Positions 7,547-13,864 of a stretch of DNA of 19,188 nucleotides are shown piece after piece; position 1 is the first letter of the stretch, and the number at the start of each line of letters is the position of its first letter. This DNA is from JAZNSB01 sp045590955 (lineage in GTDB: Bacteria; Pseudomonadota; Alphaproteobacteria; RF32; CAG-239). The stretch covers positions 1 through 19,188 of the forward strand of contig JAZNSB010000015.1 of NCBI GenBank assembly GCA_045590955.1, given 5' to 3'. The translations under genes and the position numbers were made by a program. Under the pieces are notes generated by a model. It did not search any database. It was not told where the DNA came from and saw only the letters and a list, made by a program, of their open reading frames with translations.

Positions 7547-7610
7547 TTTTTGTCTCCCCAAGCTTTATATATAACATTATTTGTTTTTTTTCAGCCTTAA
7601 TTGTTTTTTA

Positions 7611-7646
7611 TTAACAGCTTGTTGATAAAAGTTAATAAAAGTTAAC
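7611..7646. promoter_or_regulatory. Cluster of CtrA-type TTAA half-sites between fliI and ctrA
   Basis: TTAA at 7611, TTGA at 7622, TTAA at 7632 and TTAAC at 7642 lie on the same helical face at 10-11 bp steps. The first pair is TTAA-N7-TTGA, one mismatch from the CtrA consensus TTAA-N7-TTAA; the last pair is TTAA-N6-TTAAC, one base short. The segment also contains two adjacent copies of ATAAAAGTTA (7625-7634, 7635-7644). Placement between divergent ctrA and fliI fits autoregulation plus flagellar control. TTAA is common in AT-rich DNA, so the site remains a candidate. Confidence 0.45.
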
Positions 7647-7715
7647 AAATTGAAAATATGTATTATGATTGCAATATAAGTATATTATGTGTCTTTTTAT
7701 TTAATGGAGAATTGC

Positions 7716-8408
7716 ATGAGAGTTTTATTGGTGGAAGATGATTCTATTGTGTCTCAAACAATAGAAACAATGTTGGTTAAAGAAGGTATGGTGGTTGATA
7801 CAACCGATTTGGGTGAAGAAGGCTTGGAAATTGGTAAAAGATATGACTACGATATCATTATTTTGGATTTGATGTTGCCTGATATTAACGGCTATGAAGT
7901 ATTAAAAAGTTTAAGGGCTTCAAAGGTAAAAGTTCCTGTATTGATTTTGTCCGGTTTATCTGAACCAGATAAAAAAGTTAAAGGTTTGGGATATGGTGCA
8001 GATGACTATTTAACAAAACCTTTTGATAAAGCAGAACTTATTGCCAGAATTCATGCCGTGGTAAGAAGGTCAAGAGGTCATGACACTTCTGTTATCAGAA
8101 CAGGTGATGTTGAAGTAAATTTGGATATGCAAACAGTAAGTGTAAACGGCAAAGATTTGCATTTGACCGGAAAAGAATATAAGATTATGGAGTTGCTTTC
8201 TGTGAGAAAGGGTTCTGCTTTGAGTAAGGATCAATTCTTGAACCATTTGTATGGTGGAATTGATGAACCAGAGCTTAAAATTATTGACGTGTTTATTTGT
8301 AAGCTCAGAAAAAAATTGGAAGCAGCTTCCGGTAATAAAAACTATATTGAAACCGTATGGGGTAGGGGATATGTATTAAAAGACCCTACAGAAAAAAAGT
8401 CTAAATAA
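7716..8408 (+). CDS. ctrA: Cell-cycle response regulator CtrA
   Basis: Master DNA-binding response regulator of Alphaproteobacteria, controlling division, flagellar and chemotaxis genes and, in Caulobacter, the replication origin. The receiver domain (1-115) has Asp8, Asp9, phosphoacceptor Asp51, Ser79 and Lys101. The OmpR-type winged helix (125-225) includes the nearly invariant CtrA stretches HLTGKEYKIMELLS and LNHLYGGIDEPELKIIDVF. The ATG at 7716 is chosen over an earlier in-frame TTG/ATG because TGGAGA lies five bases before it; the resulting 230 residues match the usual 231. The C-terminus reads PTEKKSK, without the two alanines required for ClpXP degradation of Caulobacter CtrA. Upstream TTAA half-sites suggest autoregulation, and a GATTC (GANTC) lies just inside the gene at 7739. 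Confidence 0.97.
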   Translation: MRVLLVEDDSIVSQTIETMLVKEGMVVDTTDLGEEGLEIGKRYDYDIIILDLMLPDINGYEVLKSLRASKVKVPVLILSGLSEPDKKVKGLGYGADDYLTKPFDKAELIARIHAVVRRSRGHDTSVIRTGDVEVNLDMQTVSVNGKDLHLTGKEYKIMELLSVRKGSALSKDQFLNHLYGGIDEPELKIIDVFICKLRKKLEAASGNKNYIETVWGRGYVLKDPTEKKSK

Positions 8409-8424
8409 ATGGTTTGGTGTTAAA

Positions 8425-8449
8425 AGGTTGTGGCTATATGCCACAACCT
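8425..8449 (+). terminator. Perfect 10-bp hairpin after ctrA, probable weak terminator
   Basis: AGGTTGTGGC (8425-8434), loop TATAT, GCCACAACCT (8440-8449), 16 bases after the ctrA stop. The following bases are CTGTTTAATCTGTT rather than a clean T-run, so termination may be partial. The stem could instead protect the ctrA 3' end. It separates ctrA from the lolC/lolD unit. Confidence 0.6.
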
Positions 8450-8482
8450 CTGTTTAATCTGTTAAATCGGGAATATACGAAT

Positions 8483-9727
8483 ATGTGTTTTTCAAAATTT
8501 GAACGCATGGCCGCTTTTAGATATTTAAGAGCTAAGCGTAAAGAAGGTTTTATATCTGTAATTACTGCTTTTGCCTTTACCGGAATTGCTCTTGGAGTGG
8601 CAACTTTGATAATTGTGATGTCTGTAATGAATGGTTTTAGACAAGAACTTTTGAGCAGAATTTTGGGAATAAACGGGCATATTACGGTGGCTTCTCCGGT
8701 GGGAGTGCCGTTTAATAATTATAAAACCGCAGTTGAACAGATTGAAAATATGGAAAATGTGAGTTTGGTGTTGCCCTTTATTGAAGCACAGCTTTTGGTG
8801 GCCTCAGGTAAACAAACTCAAGGTGCAATGGTTAGAGGGATTGATAAAAAAGATATATTAAAAAGAGAGATATTGGCAGATGCTTTGGCTGATGTTGATA
8901 TGTCTATGTTTGAACAAAATAATGTGATTGTTGGTGAAAAACTTGCTCAAAAAATGGGTATTGTGAAAGGTTCAGACATTACATTGATATCTCCAAACGG
9001 AAAAGTGACTGCTTTTGGTTCTGTGCCAAGAATGAAGTCTTATAAAGTTATCGGCACTTTTAATGTGGGAATGTTTGAATATGATTCTTCTTTTATATTT
9101 ATGCCTTTAGAAAGTGCTCAAAAATATTTCGGATATAAAAATGCGGTCAGTAATATAGATGTTTCATTAAAAAATCCGGATAAATTAAAACAGTCCAGAC
9201 AAATGGTAGAAAGTGCCATTATGGGAGCGTATGTTTATGACTGGAGACAGTCTAATTCTGCGTTCTTTAATGCAATTGATGTGGAAAGAAACGTGATGTT
9301 TATAATCCTTACACTGATTATTTTGGTGGCGGCGTTTAACATTATTACCGGCTTGATAATGTTAGTTAAAGATAAAGGCAGAGATATTGCCGTGCTTAGA
9401 ACCATGGGGGCAACCAAAGCAATGATTATGCGCATATTCTTTTTGGATGGTGCTTTTATTGGAACGGTGGGAACTGCAATTGGTTTGATTTTGGGCTTGT
9501 TGGTTTGTGCAAACATTGAAAATATCAGAAGATTTTTGCAAATGTTATCCGGCAGAGATTTGTTTTCTGCAGAAATTTACTTTTTGTCACAGTTGCCGGC
9601 AAAAGTTGATGTAACAGAAGTGGTAACAATTGTGGTAATGTCTTTATTGCTGTCTTTTGTGGCAACAATTTATCCGGCATATAGGGCTGCAAAAATGGAT
9701 CCGGTGGAGGCTTTGAGATATGAGTAA
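8483..9727 (+). CDS. lolC: Lipoprotein-releasing ABC transporter permease, LolC/LolE family
   Basis: Inner-membrane subunit of the Lol system, which extracts outer-membrane lipoproteins from the inner membrane and passes them to LolA. A 414-residue product starts at the ATG at 8483 (MCFSKFERMAAFRYLRAKRK). An upstream in-frame ATG at 8414 would run through the post-ctrA hairpin and is rejected. The topology is typical: one N-terminal TM (about 23-46, VITAFAFTGIALGVATLIIV), a large periplasmic domain (about 47-270), then three C-terminal TMs. The cytoplasmic segment GRDIAVLRTMGATKAMIMRI is the FtsX/Lol coupling signature, and the end AKMDPVEALRYE is characteristic. Only one permease gene is seen, so it may work as a homodimer (LolF-like) or with a partner elsewhere. 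Its 3' end overlaps lolD by 8 bases. Confidence 0.93.
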   Translation: MCFSKFERMAAFRYLRAKRKEGFISVITAFAFTGIALGVATLIIVMSVMNGFRQELLSRILGINGHITVASPVGVPFNNYKTAVEQIENMENVSLVLPFIEAQLLVASGKQTQGAMVRGIDKKDILKREILADALADVDMSMFEQNNVIVGEKLAQKMGIVKGSDITLISPNGKVTAFGSVPRMKSYKVIGTFNVGMFEYDSSFIFMPLESAQKYFGYKNAVSNIDVSLKNPDKLKQSRQMVESAIMGAYVYDWRQSNSAFFNAIDVERNVMFIILTLIILVAAFNIITGLIMLVKDKGRDIAVLRTMGATKAMIMRIFFLDGAFIGTVGTAIGLILGLLVCANIENIRRFLQMLSGRDLFSAEIYFLSQLPAKVDVTEVVTIVVMSLLLSFVATIYPAYRAAKMDPVEALRYE

Positions 9728-10436
9728 GAATGTACTTGAATTAAAAAATGTATGCAAAAGCTTTAATCAGGGTGGAAATACTTTAGATGTGCTGAAATCT
9801 GTGAATTTTTCAATAAATGCAGGAGAAGTGGTGGCTTTGATAGGACATTCCGGAAGTGGAAAATCTACGTTGTTGCAGATTGCAGGTTTGCTTGATAAAC
9901 CAACCAAAGGAGAAGTTCTAATAGACGGCAAAAAAACTTCTAAATTGTTTGATGGTCAGAGAACAGCATTAAGAAGAAATTATTTGGGTTTTGTTTATCA
10001 ATATCATAATTTGTTGGCAGATTTTGATGCTTTGGAAAATGTGATAATTCCACAAATTATTGCCGGTGAAAAGTATGCTAAAGCAGCGGACAAAGCAAAA
10101 TATTTGTTAAGTAAGCTCGGTTTGGAACAAAGACTAAAACACAGACCTGCACAAATGTCCGGAGGAGAACAACAGAGGGTGGCAATTGCAAGGGCATTGG
10201 CAAATTCTCCAAAATTGTTATTGGCAGATGAACCAACCGGAAATTTGGACCCAAATACAGCAGACAGAGTGTTTTGGGAATTACTCAATTTGGTAAAGGA
10301 AACAAAGCTTTCTGCGTTAATTGCAACTCATAACTTTGAGTTGGCCGATAAAATGGACAGAAAAGTACGTTTGCAAAATGGTCAGCTTGTAGATTTGAGA
10401 GCTGCTAATTATATTAAAAACGGGAACTTTTATTAA
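9720..10436 (+). CDS. lolD: Lipoprotein-releasing system ATP-binding protein LolD
   Basis: ATPase that powers lipoprotein release together with the LolC/E permease. All ABC motifs are present: Walker A GHSGSGKST (42-50), Q-loop Gln94 in FVYQYHNLLADF, signature MSGGEQQRVAIARAL (146-160), Walker B LLLADEPTGNLD (166-177), and H-loop His204 in IATHN. FVYQ-HxLLxxF is typical of the LolD/MacB subfamily. The 238 residues match the family (~230). The ATG lies inside the last codons of lolC, with GGAGG about 9 bases upstream, so the two subunits are translationally coupled. A secreted EF-hand gene follows after 15 bp. Confidence 0.96.
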   Translation: MSKNVLELKNVCKSFNQGGNTLDVLKSVNFSINAGEVVALIGHSGSGKSTLLQIAGLLDKPTKGEVLIDGKKTSKLFDGQRTALRRNYLGFVYQYHNLLADFDALENVIIPQIIAGEKYAKAADKAKYLLSKLGLEQRLKHRPAQMSGGEQQRVAIARALANSPKLLLADEPTGNLDPNTADRVFWELLNLVKETKLSALIATHNFELADKMDRKVRLQNGQLVDLRAANYIKNGNFY

Positions 10437-10451
10437 TAAAGAGAGGTTGCT

Positions 10452-10841
10452 ATGAAATCATTGGCTTTATTTATATGTTCAATGTTGTTTGTGTTTAATG
10501 CTGCGGCAAAGTATAATCCGCCAAAAGATTCTTACGGATATCACAAAACGGAGGCAGACTACGTATCTGAAAAATTTATTCAAAAATATGGTGATGCTCA
10601 GGGAAATTTGGACAGGGATAAGTTTAAAAATAAAAAAGTGACCAAAGAAGAAGAAAGACAAAATCGCAAAAATAAGAAAAAAGGTAAATATTTATCTGCA
10701 GAGCAAGAGTTTGATTTGATGGATGCAGATAAAGATCAAAAGGTAACAAAAGAAGAAATAAAAGCCTATTATGAGAAGAAAGAACAGGATAGGCCTAAAA
10801 CCAAAGATGAGCTAAGAAGATTGAAACAGAAGAAAAAATAG
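10452..10841 (+). CDS. Secreted EF-hand calcium-binding-like protein
   Basis: A 129-residue protein with a clear signal peptide (MKSLALFICSMLFVFNAAA, cleavage likely after residue 19), placing it in the periplasm or outside. Residues 91-102, DADKDQKVTKEE, form a canonical 12-residue EF-hand loop with Asp at 1, 3 and 5 and Glu at 12; position 6 is Gln instead of the usual Gly. A second, shortened EF-like loop (DAQGNLDRDKF, 48-58) is degenerate. The rest is extremely Lys/Glu-rich and ends in KQKKK. GAGAGG precedes the ATG. It lies 15 bp after lolD and before a strong terminator, so it is probably co-transcribed with lolC-lolD. No lipobox cysteine is seen, so it is not itself an evident Lol substrate. 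Calcium binding is inferred. Confidence 0.8.
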   Translation: MKSLALFICSMLFVFNAAAKYNPPKDSYGYHKTEADYVSEKFIQKYGDAQGNLDRDKFKNKKVTKEEERQNRKNKKKGKYLSAEQEFDLMDADKDQKVTKEEIKAYYEKKEQDRPKTKDELRRLKQKKK

Positions 10842-10857
10842 TAATGATTATCACATT

Positions 10858-10885
10858 AAAAAACTCTGCTTTTGCAGAGTTTTTT
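10858..10885 (+). terminator. Rho-independent terminator of the lolC-lolD-EF-hand unit
   Basis: AAAAAACTCTGC, loop TTTT, GCAGAGTTTTTT form a perfect 12-bp stem (10858-10869 with 10874-10885) ending in a T-run, 16 bases after the EF-hand stop codon. The A-run on the other side means it may also act on minus-strand transcripts. Confidence 0.92.
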
Positions 10886-10890
10886 GATTA

Positions 10891-10912
10891 TAAAAGCCTC
10901 CGTTGTGGAGGC
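10891..10912 (-). terminator. Rho-independent terminator of the 60-residue ORF
   Basis: Read on the minus strand: GCCTCC, loop ACAAC, GGAGGC, then TTTTA. The six-base GC-only stem (10896-10901 with 10907-10912) lies 18 bases after the stop codon of the minus-strand small ORF, back to back with the plus-strand terminator at 10858-10885. Confidence 0.8.
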
Positions 10913-10930
10913 GGGGGTGTATATGGTTTA

Positions 10931-11113
10931 CTACGGTAAAACGGTTTGAGGTTGATTAGGCTCAAAGTAAAGAGTTATTATTTGATTTTCATATATTACT
11001 TTATATTCAAGGCCAATATTTGGTGCTTGTTGTTTTTCAAACACTTTGAATAAATCAGCATAGCGATTTGCTCTTGGGTTGTATAGTTTGTTTATGTTGC
11101 TGATTACTTTCAT
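10931..11113 (-). CDS. Small hypothetical protein (60 aa)
   Basis: A 60-residue product, MKVISNINKLYNPRANRYAD at its start. An in-frame ATG at 11188 would extend it by 25 residues. I prefer 11113 because AAAGGAGAT lies about seven bases before this ATG on the minus strand and no such site precedes the upstream one. The protein is soluble and mixed in charge, with a beta-rich C-terminal half (EYKVIYENQIITLYFEPNQP). I know no family for it. The strong ribosome-binding site and a dedicated terminator (10891-10912) argue that it is a real, independently transcribed gene. Confidence 0.7.
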   Translation of the reverse strand: MKVISNINKLYNPRANRYADLFKVFEKQQAPNIGLEYKVIYENQIITLYFEPNQPQTVLP

Positions 11114-11205
11114 GGCTTTATCTCCTTTATGCTTTAATAATAACATATAAAAAGGGTAATAAAAAGTAAAACCGACAATTTTGGACAAAATTTAATATTT
11201 CTGTA

Positions 11206-11236
11206 ACAAAAACCCCCAAGCCGTAAAACTTGGGGG
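11206..11236 (-). terminator. Rho-independent terminator of gcrA
   Basis: On the minus strand: CCCCCAAG (11236-11229), loop TTTTACGG, CTTGGGGG (11220-11213), then TTTTTGTT. It begins 17 bases after the gcrA stop codon. The 8-bp stem is among the most GC-rich stretches in the window. Confidence 0.88.
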
Positions 11237-11253
11237 AAATTTGTTTTTTTGAA

Positions 11254-11862
11254 TTATTTTTTTGCTTTTACATATGCAATGGCGGAATGCTCTTCGCAAT
11301 ATGTTTGTCCTATTTTAACTTTTTTGCCACAAAAATGAAAATTTTCATCTTTTGGATCTCCAATCGGCCAACGGCATGTGTGGTTGTCAAGATCTGTAAG
11401 ACTTGTGTTGCCGTCTTTTGAAGCTTTATTGATGTTTGAAATGGGAGCCATGTATTGAGATATTTGTTTTTCTGAAATTATTTCTTTTGGCTCAACTTTG
11501 GCAACCGGAGTATTTTCCTCTTTTTTTGTAACCGAGGTATTTTCTTCTTTTTTTGTAACCGGGGTATTTTCTTCTTTTGGTGCCGGAACTTTTTTAATTT
11601 CCGGTTTTGCAACTTCTTTTTTCTCTGCTTTTGCCGGAACTTTCTTAGCTTCCGGTTTTACAACTTCTTTTTTTTCTACTTTTGTTACGGCATTGGCAGA
11701 TTTTGTTTTGATGGGCGATGGACGACCTTCAAGACCAAGACGATGAACCTTGCCAACAACAGAATTTTTTGAAACACCAAGTCTTTTGCCAATTTCACCG
11801 GTGGTTACCCCTTTGGCCCACATATCTTTTAAATCGGCAATCATTTGATCTGTCCAAGCCAT
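11254..11862 (-). CDS. gcrA: Cell-cycle regulator GcrA
   Basis: GcrA binds sigma-70/RNA polymerase and promoters carrying CcrM-methylated GANTC sites, and activates cell-cycle genes including ctrA in Caulobacter. The N-terminus (WTDQMIADLKDMWAKGVTTG, then GKRLGVSKNSVVGKVHRLGL to 44) is the family helix-turn-helix. The C-terminal domain (161-197) has the hallmark CRWPIGDP, FHFCG and YCEEH, with Cys163, Cys178, Cys189 and His192 conserved. The linker (about 62-123) is lysine/proline-rich and repetitive, making the protein 202 residues against ~173 in Caulobacter. AAAGGAGAA precedes the ATG. The gene is monocistronic, with its own terminator, and divergent from the secreted-protein gene at 12002. 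Confidence 0.96.
   Translation of the reverse strand: MAWTDQMIADLKDMWAKGVTTGEIGKRLGVSKNSVVGKVHRLGLEGRPSPIKTKSANAVTKVEKKEVVKPEAKKVPAKAEKKEVAKPEIKKVPAPKEENTPVTKKEENTSVTKKEENTPVAKVEPKEIISEKQISQYMAPISNINKASKDGNTSLTDLDNHTCRWPIGDPKDENFHFCGKKVKIGQTYCEEHSAIAYVKAKK
11501..11581 (-). repeat. 27-bp tandem repeat, three copies, in the gcrA linker
   Basis: Three adjacent 27-bp units (11501-11527, 11528-11554, 11555-11581) differ at only a few bases. Each encodes nine residues of the type KEENTPVTK (GcrA residues about 96-122). The period is a multiple of three, so copy-number changes keep the frame. Confidence 0.85.
11583..11684 (-). repeat. 51-bp tandem repeat, two copies, in the gcrA linker
   Basis: Two imperfect 51-bp units (11583-11633 and 11634-11684) encode two 17-residue copies of a motif of the form EKKEVxKPExKKVPA (GcrA residues about 62-95). 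Again a multiple of three. Confidence 0.75.
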
Positions 11863-12001
11863 GTTTTTCTCCTTTATAAAATCATAACATTGTAGCTTTA
11901 TTTATTCCCTTATAAATATATTCTTATAATTTGTAAATATCACTTTTTTTTATTTATTTTTCCACTATATTGCTTTTATGTGTTTTTTAAAGAGGAAACA
12001 G

Positions 12002-13228
12002 ATGCAAATCAAAAGGTTGATATTATCTTTATTTTTTGTGCTTTTTTTGTTTAATTTCAATGATGTATCTGCAAAAAAAGTAGAACTTTTTGATGTAAGT
12101 TTAGATCAAAAGTATGCACCTTTTGAAGAACTTAAAAAAAAGTATTTGATGGTGCCGATTTATGAAAATTATTACGATTTTTCTTGGAATATAGGTACGG
12201 AATTTAGAGAAGATTTAAAAAAACGAATCGCAGAACATGCTGCAACAGAGACGAGAATTGTTACAAAAAATGATAAATATATAGAAGACTTGATAGATGC
12301 TTTGCCCAAATATGCTTATCCGTATGTGGGACCTTATTTGCATACTGTAAGGGGAATTAGCGACAAAGTGCTTAATATGCCCGGAATTAAAGAAACAAAA
12401 AATACTTTTCCAACCAGAATTGCTCCCCAACTTAGAGATGTGGAAGACTTGGAGTGGATTAGCCCGCAACTGTATTTTTTACTTATGCCGGAATCTTGGC
12501 CTGAAAATGCAAAATTAATAGAAAAGGTTGATAAGCCAAAACCTGCAAAAAAAAGACCTCCTTACGATTTGGATAAAAAGTTTTTGTGGAATGATTTAAT
12601 AAAACAATATCTTAAAGCAGATAAATTACCAGACACCAAAAATTCTAATTTTAGAACAATGAATGTAACAAAAACTTCTGCTCTAACTTCTGCTGATGTG
12701 GTGGCTTTTGCTCAGTCTGTATCAACCGTTGAGGAATTTTTGAAAAATGAAAAACTGCAACAGAATTTGCTTTTGGCGGATGCTATTTTGTTTAAAATGG
12801 CAGAAGAAAATAACAAAGATGCAAGACATATGAGGTTGCAACAGCTGGTTAATCCGTGTCAGTCTTTTGTCAGAAAATTACAGGTTGTTGGAGAGGATAG
12901 AGAATTTTATTCCAGAGTAAGCAAACATGGATTCTCTGATAAAACTTGGGCATATACTTGCGATAAAACAGTTAGGGCGTTTAGGGCTTCGCAAATGACA
13001 AACAGTACATTTATTGCGTTGATGAGGCAAAAAAAAGGAAAGTATAATCCTATAGTAGCCAAGATGAAAAATGTGTTTAAGACATCTATGCAAACAACTC
13101 AAGATGCTTTTACGGCAATGTATGAAGCTCCGTATGCAGATGTGTTGGAGGTTAAGAAAAACTCCGAAGATATTAATGCTGTGCTACAAAATGACAGATT
13201 CTCTTCCTTTGTGGGTGTTGTAAAATAA
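12002..13228 (+). CDS. Secreted protein of unknown function
   Basis: A 408-residue protein with an N-terminal signal peptide (MQIKRLILSLFFVLFLFNFN, cleavage likely after VSA at residue 24). The ATG at 12002 is chosen because AGAGGAAA lies just before it; an in-frame ATG at 11978 would put eight extra residues before the signal. The mature protein is soluble, aromatic-rich in its first half (ENYYDFSW; PKYAYPYVGPYLHTV) and helical later. It contains a proline-lysine hinge (KPKPAKKRPPYD, about 181-192). Two cysteines (NPCQSF and YTCDK) are spaced to permit a periplasmic disulfide. There is no lipobox, protease triad or recognised repeat. I do not know its family. It is flanked by gcrA (divergent) and rpoZ (same strand, 102 bp downstream), with no clear terminator before rpoZ. 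Confidence 0.8.
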   Translation: MQIKRLILSLFFVLFLFNFNDVSAKKVELFDVSLDQKYAPFEELKKKYLMVPIYENYYDFSWNIGTEFREDLKKRIAEHAATETRIVTKNDKYIEDLIDALPKYAYPYVGPYLHTVRGISDKVLNMPGIKETKNTFPTRIAPQLRDVEDLEWISPQLYFLLMPESWPENAKLIEKVDKPKPAKKRPPYDLDKKFLWNDLIKQYLKADKLPDTKNSNFRTMNVTKTSALTSADVVAFAQSVSTVEEFLKNEKLQQNLLLADAILFKMAEENNKDARHMRLQQLVNPCQSFVRKLQVVGEDREFYSRVSKHGFSDKTWAYTCDKTVRAFRASQMTNSTFIALMRQKKGKYNPIVAKMKNVFKTSMQTTQDAFTAMYEAPYADVLEVKKNSEDINAVLQNDRFSSFVGVVK

Positions 13229-13262
13229 TTATTTGAAAATGCGTTGTTTTTTCATTTTTTTC

Positions 13263-13292
13263 TTGCATTTGAAAAATGTTTTGTTGTATAAA
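13263..13292 (+). promoter_or_regulatory. Candidate rpoZ promoter with adjacent GANTC site
   Basis: TTGCAT (13263-13268), 18-bp spacer, TATAAA (13287-13292). The expected start is near 13299. A GAATC (13307-13311), the GANTC target of CcrM methylation sensed by GcrA, lies about 8 bases downstream, followed by AGGAGAG and the rpoZ ATG. Of the intergenic regions I scanned in this window, this was the only one in which I saw GANTC. Confidence 0.45.
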
Positions 13293-13330
13293 CTTTGAAA
13301 TAAAACGAATCGATTTTTTAGGAGAGAAAA

Positions 13331-13819
13331 ATGGCTAGGGTAACAGTTGAAGATTGTATTGATAAAATTCCCAATCGTTATGAACTTTTAATGGTGGCAG
13401 CACAACGAGCAAAAGATATTACTGCAGGTTCTCCGATTATGGTGGACAGAGATAACGATAAAAACTCTGTGGTGGCTTTGCGTGAAATTGCAGAAGAAAA
13501 AGTTTCTATTGAAGATTTACAACATTCTTTGGTTTTGGGCTTGCAACAATATGTTGAAGTTGAAGAACCTGAAGAGGAAGAGTTGGAGATTATGGCAACA
13601 GAAAAAGAATTGGCAAACATTGATGAAAGATTTACCGGTCTGCCATTGGATGATGAACTTGATGAAACAATGCAAATCAGAGACATTGATGGTGCTTTAG
13701 ATGATGATGCATTAGATTTGGAAGGCGGAGATGAAGCTTTTGATGAAATGGAAGGCTTTGATGATGCAATGGATGATGCCTTTGGTTCTGATGACGGATT
13801 TGATGATATTGATGAATAA
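13331..13819 (+). CDS. rpoZ: RNA polymerase omega subunit with acidic C-terminal extension
   Basis: Small RNA polymerase subunit that chaperones beta-prime and contributes a ppGpp-binding surface. Residues 1-70 are a standard omega: MARVTVEDCIDKIPNRYELL, AAQRAKDI, and the NSVVALREIAEEK helix. The tail is unusual. From about residue 76 it is highly acidic, and from 107 to 162, 27 of 56 residues are Asp/Glu with a single basic residue (Arg117), in DDAxD / FDD-type repeats. Total length is 162, against about 90-130 in relatives. AGGAGAG lies five bases before the ATG. Rsh, the ppGpp enzyme, is the convergent neighbour, sharing the terminator. Confidence 0.93.
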   Translation: MARVTVEDCIDKIPNRYELLMVAAQRAKDITAGSPIMVDRDNDKNSVVALREIAEEKVSIEDLQHSLVLGLQQYVEVEEPEEEELEIMATEKELANIDERFTGLPLDDELDETMQIRDIDGALDDDALDLEGGDEAFDEMEGFDDAMDDAFGSDDGFDDIDE

Positions 13820-13834
13820 GTTATCATAATTAAG

Positions 13835-13864
13835 AAAAAGAGGGTTAAAAAACCCTCTTTTTTA
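13835..13864. terminator. Bidirectional rho-independent terminator between rpoZ and rsh
   Basis: AAAAAGAGGGTT (13835-13846), loop AAAA, AACCCTCTTTTT (13851-13862) form a 12-bp stem with an A-run on one side and a T-run on the other. It follows the rpoZ stop by 15 bases and overlaps the rsh stop codon (13862-13864 on the minus strand), so it can serve both convergent genes. Confidence 0.9.

Noticed and set aside
8414..8482. N-terminal extension of the LolC/E permease to the ATG at 8414
   Set aside because: The extension runs through the post-ctrA hairpin and its residues do not resemble a Lol N-terminus; the family start motif begins at about 8483.
11114..11188. 25-residue extension of the 60-residue protein
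   Set aside because: The upstream ATG lacks a ribosome-binding site while the internal one has AAAGGAGAT at ideal spacing.
13229..13262. Possible terminator after the secreted-protein gene (AAATGC...GCATTT)
   Set aside because: Only six pairs with a loop of about 27 bases and no T-run in the right place.
13378..13827. 149-codon minus-strand frame, extremely serine-rich
   Set aside because: Mirror of the GAT/GAA-rich acidic tail of rpoZ (GATGAT reads as ATC/TCA/CAT on the other strand); not a gene.
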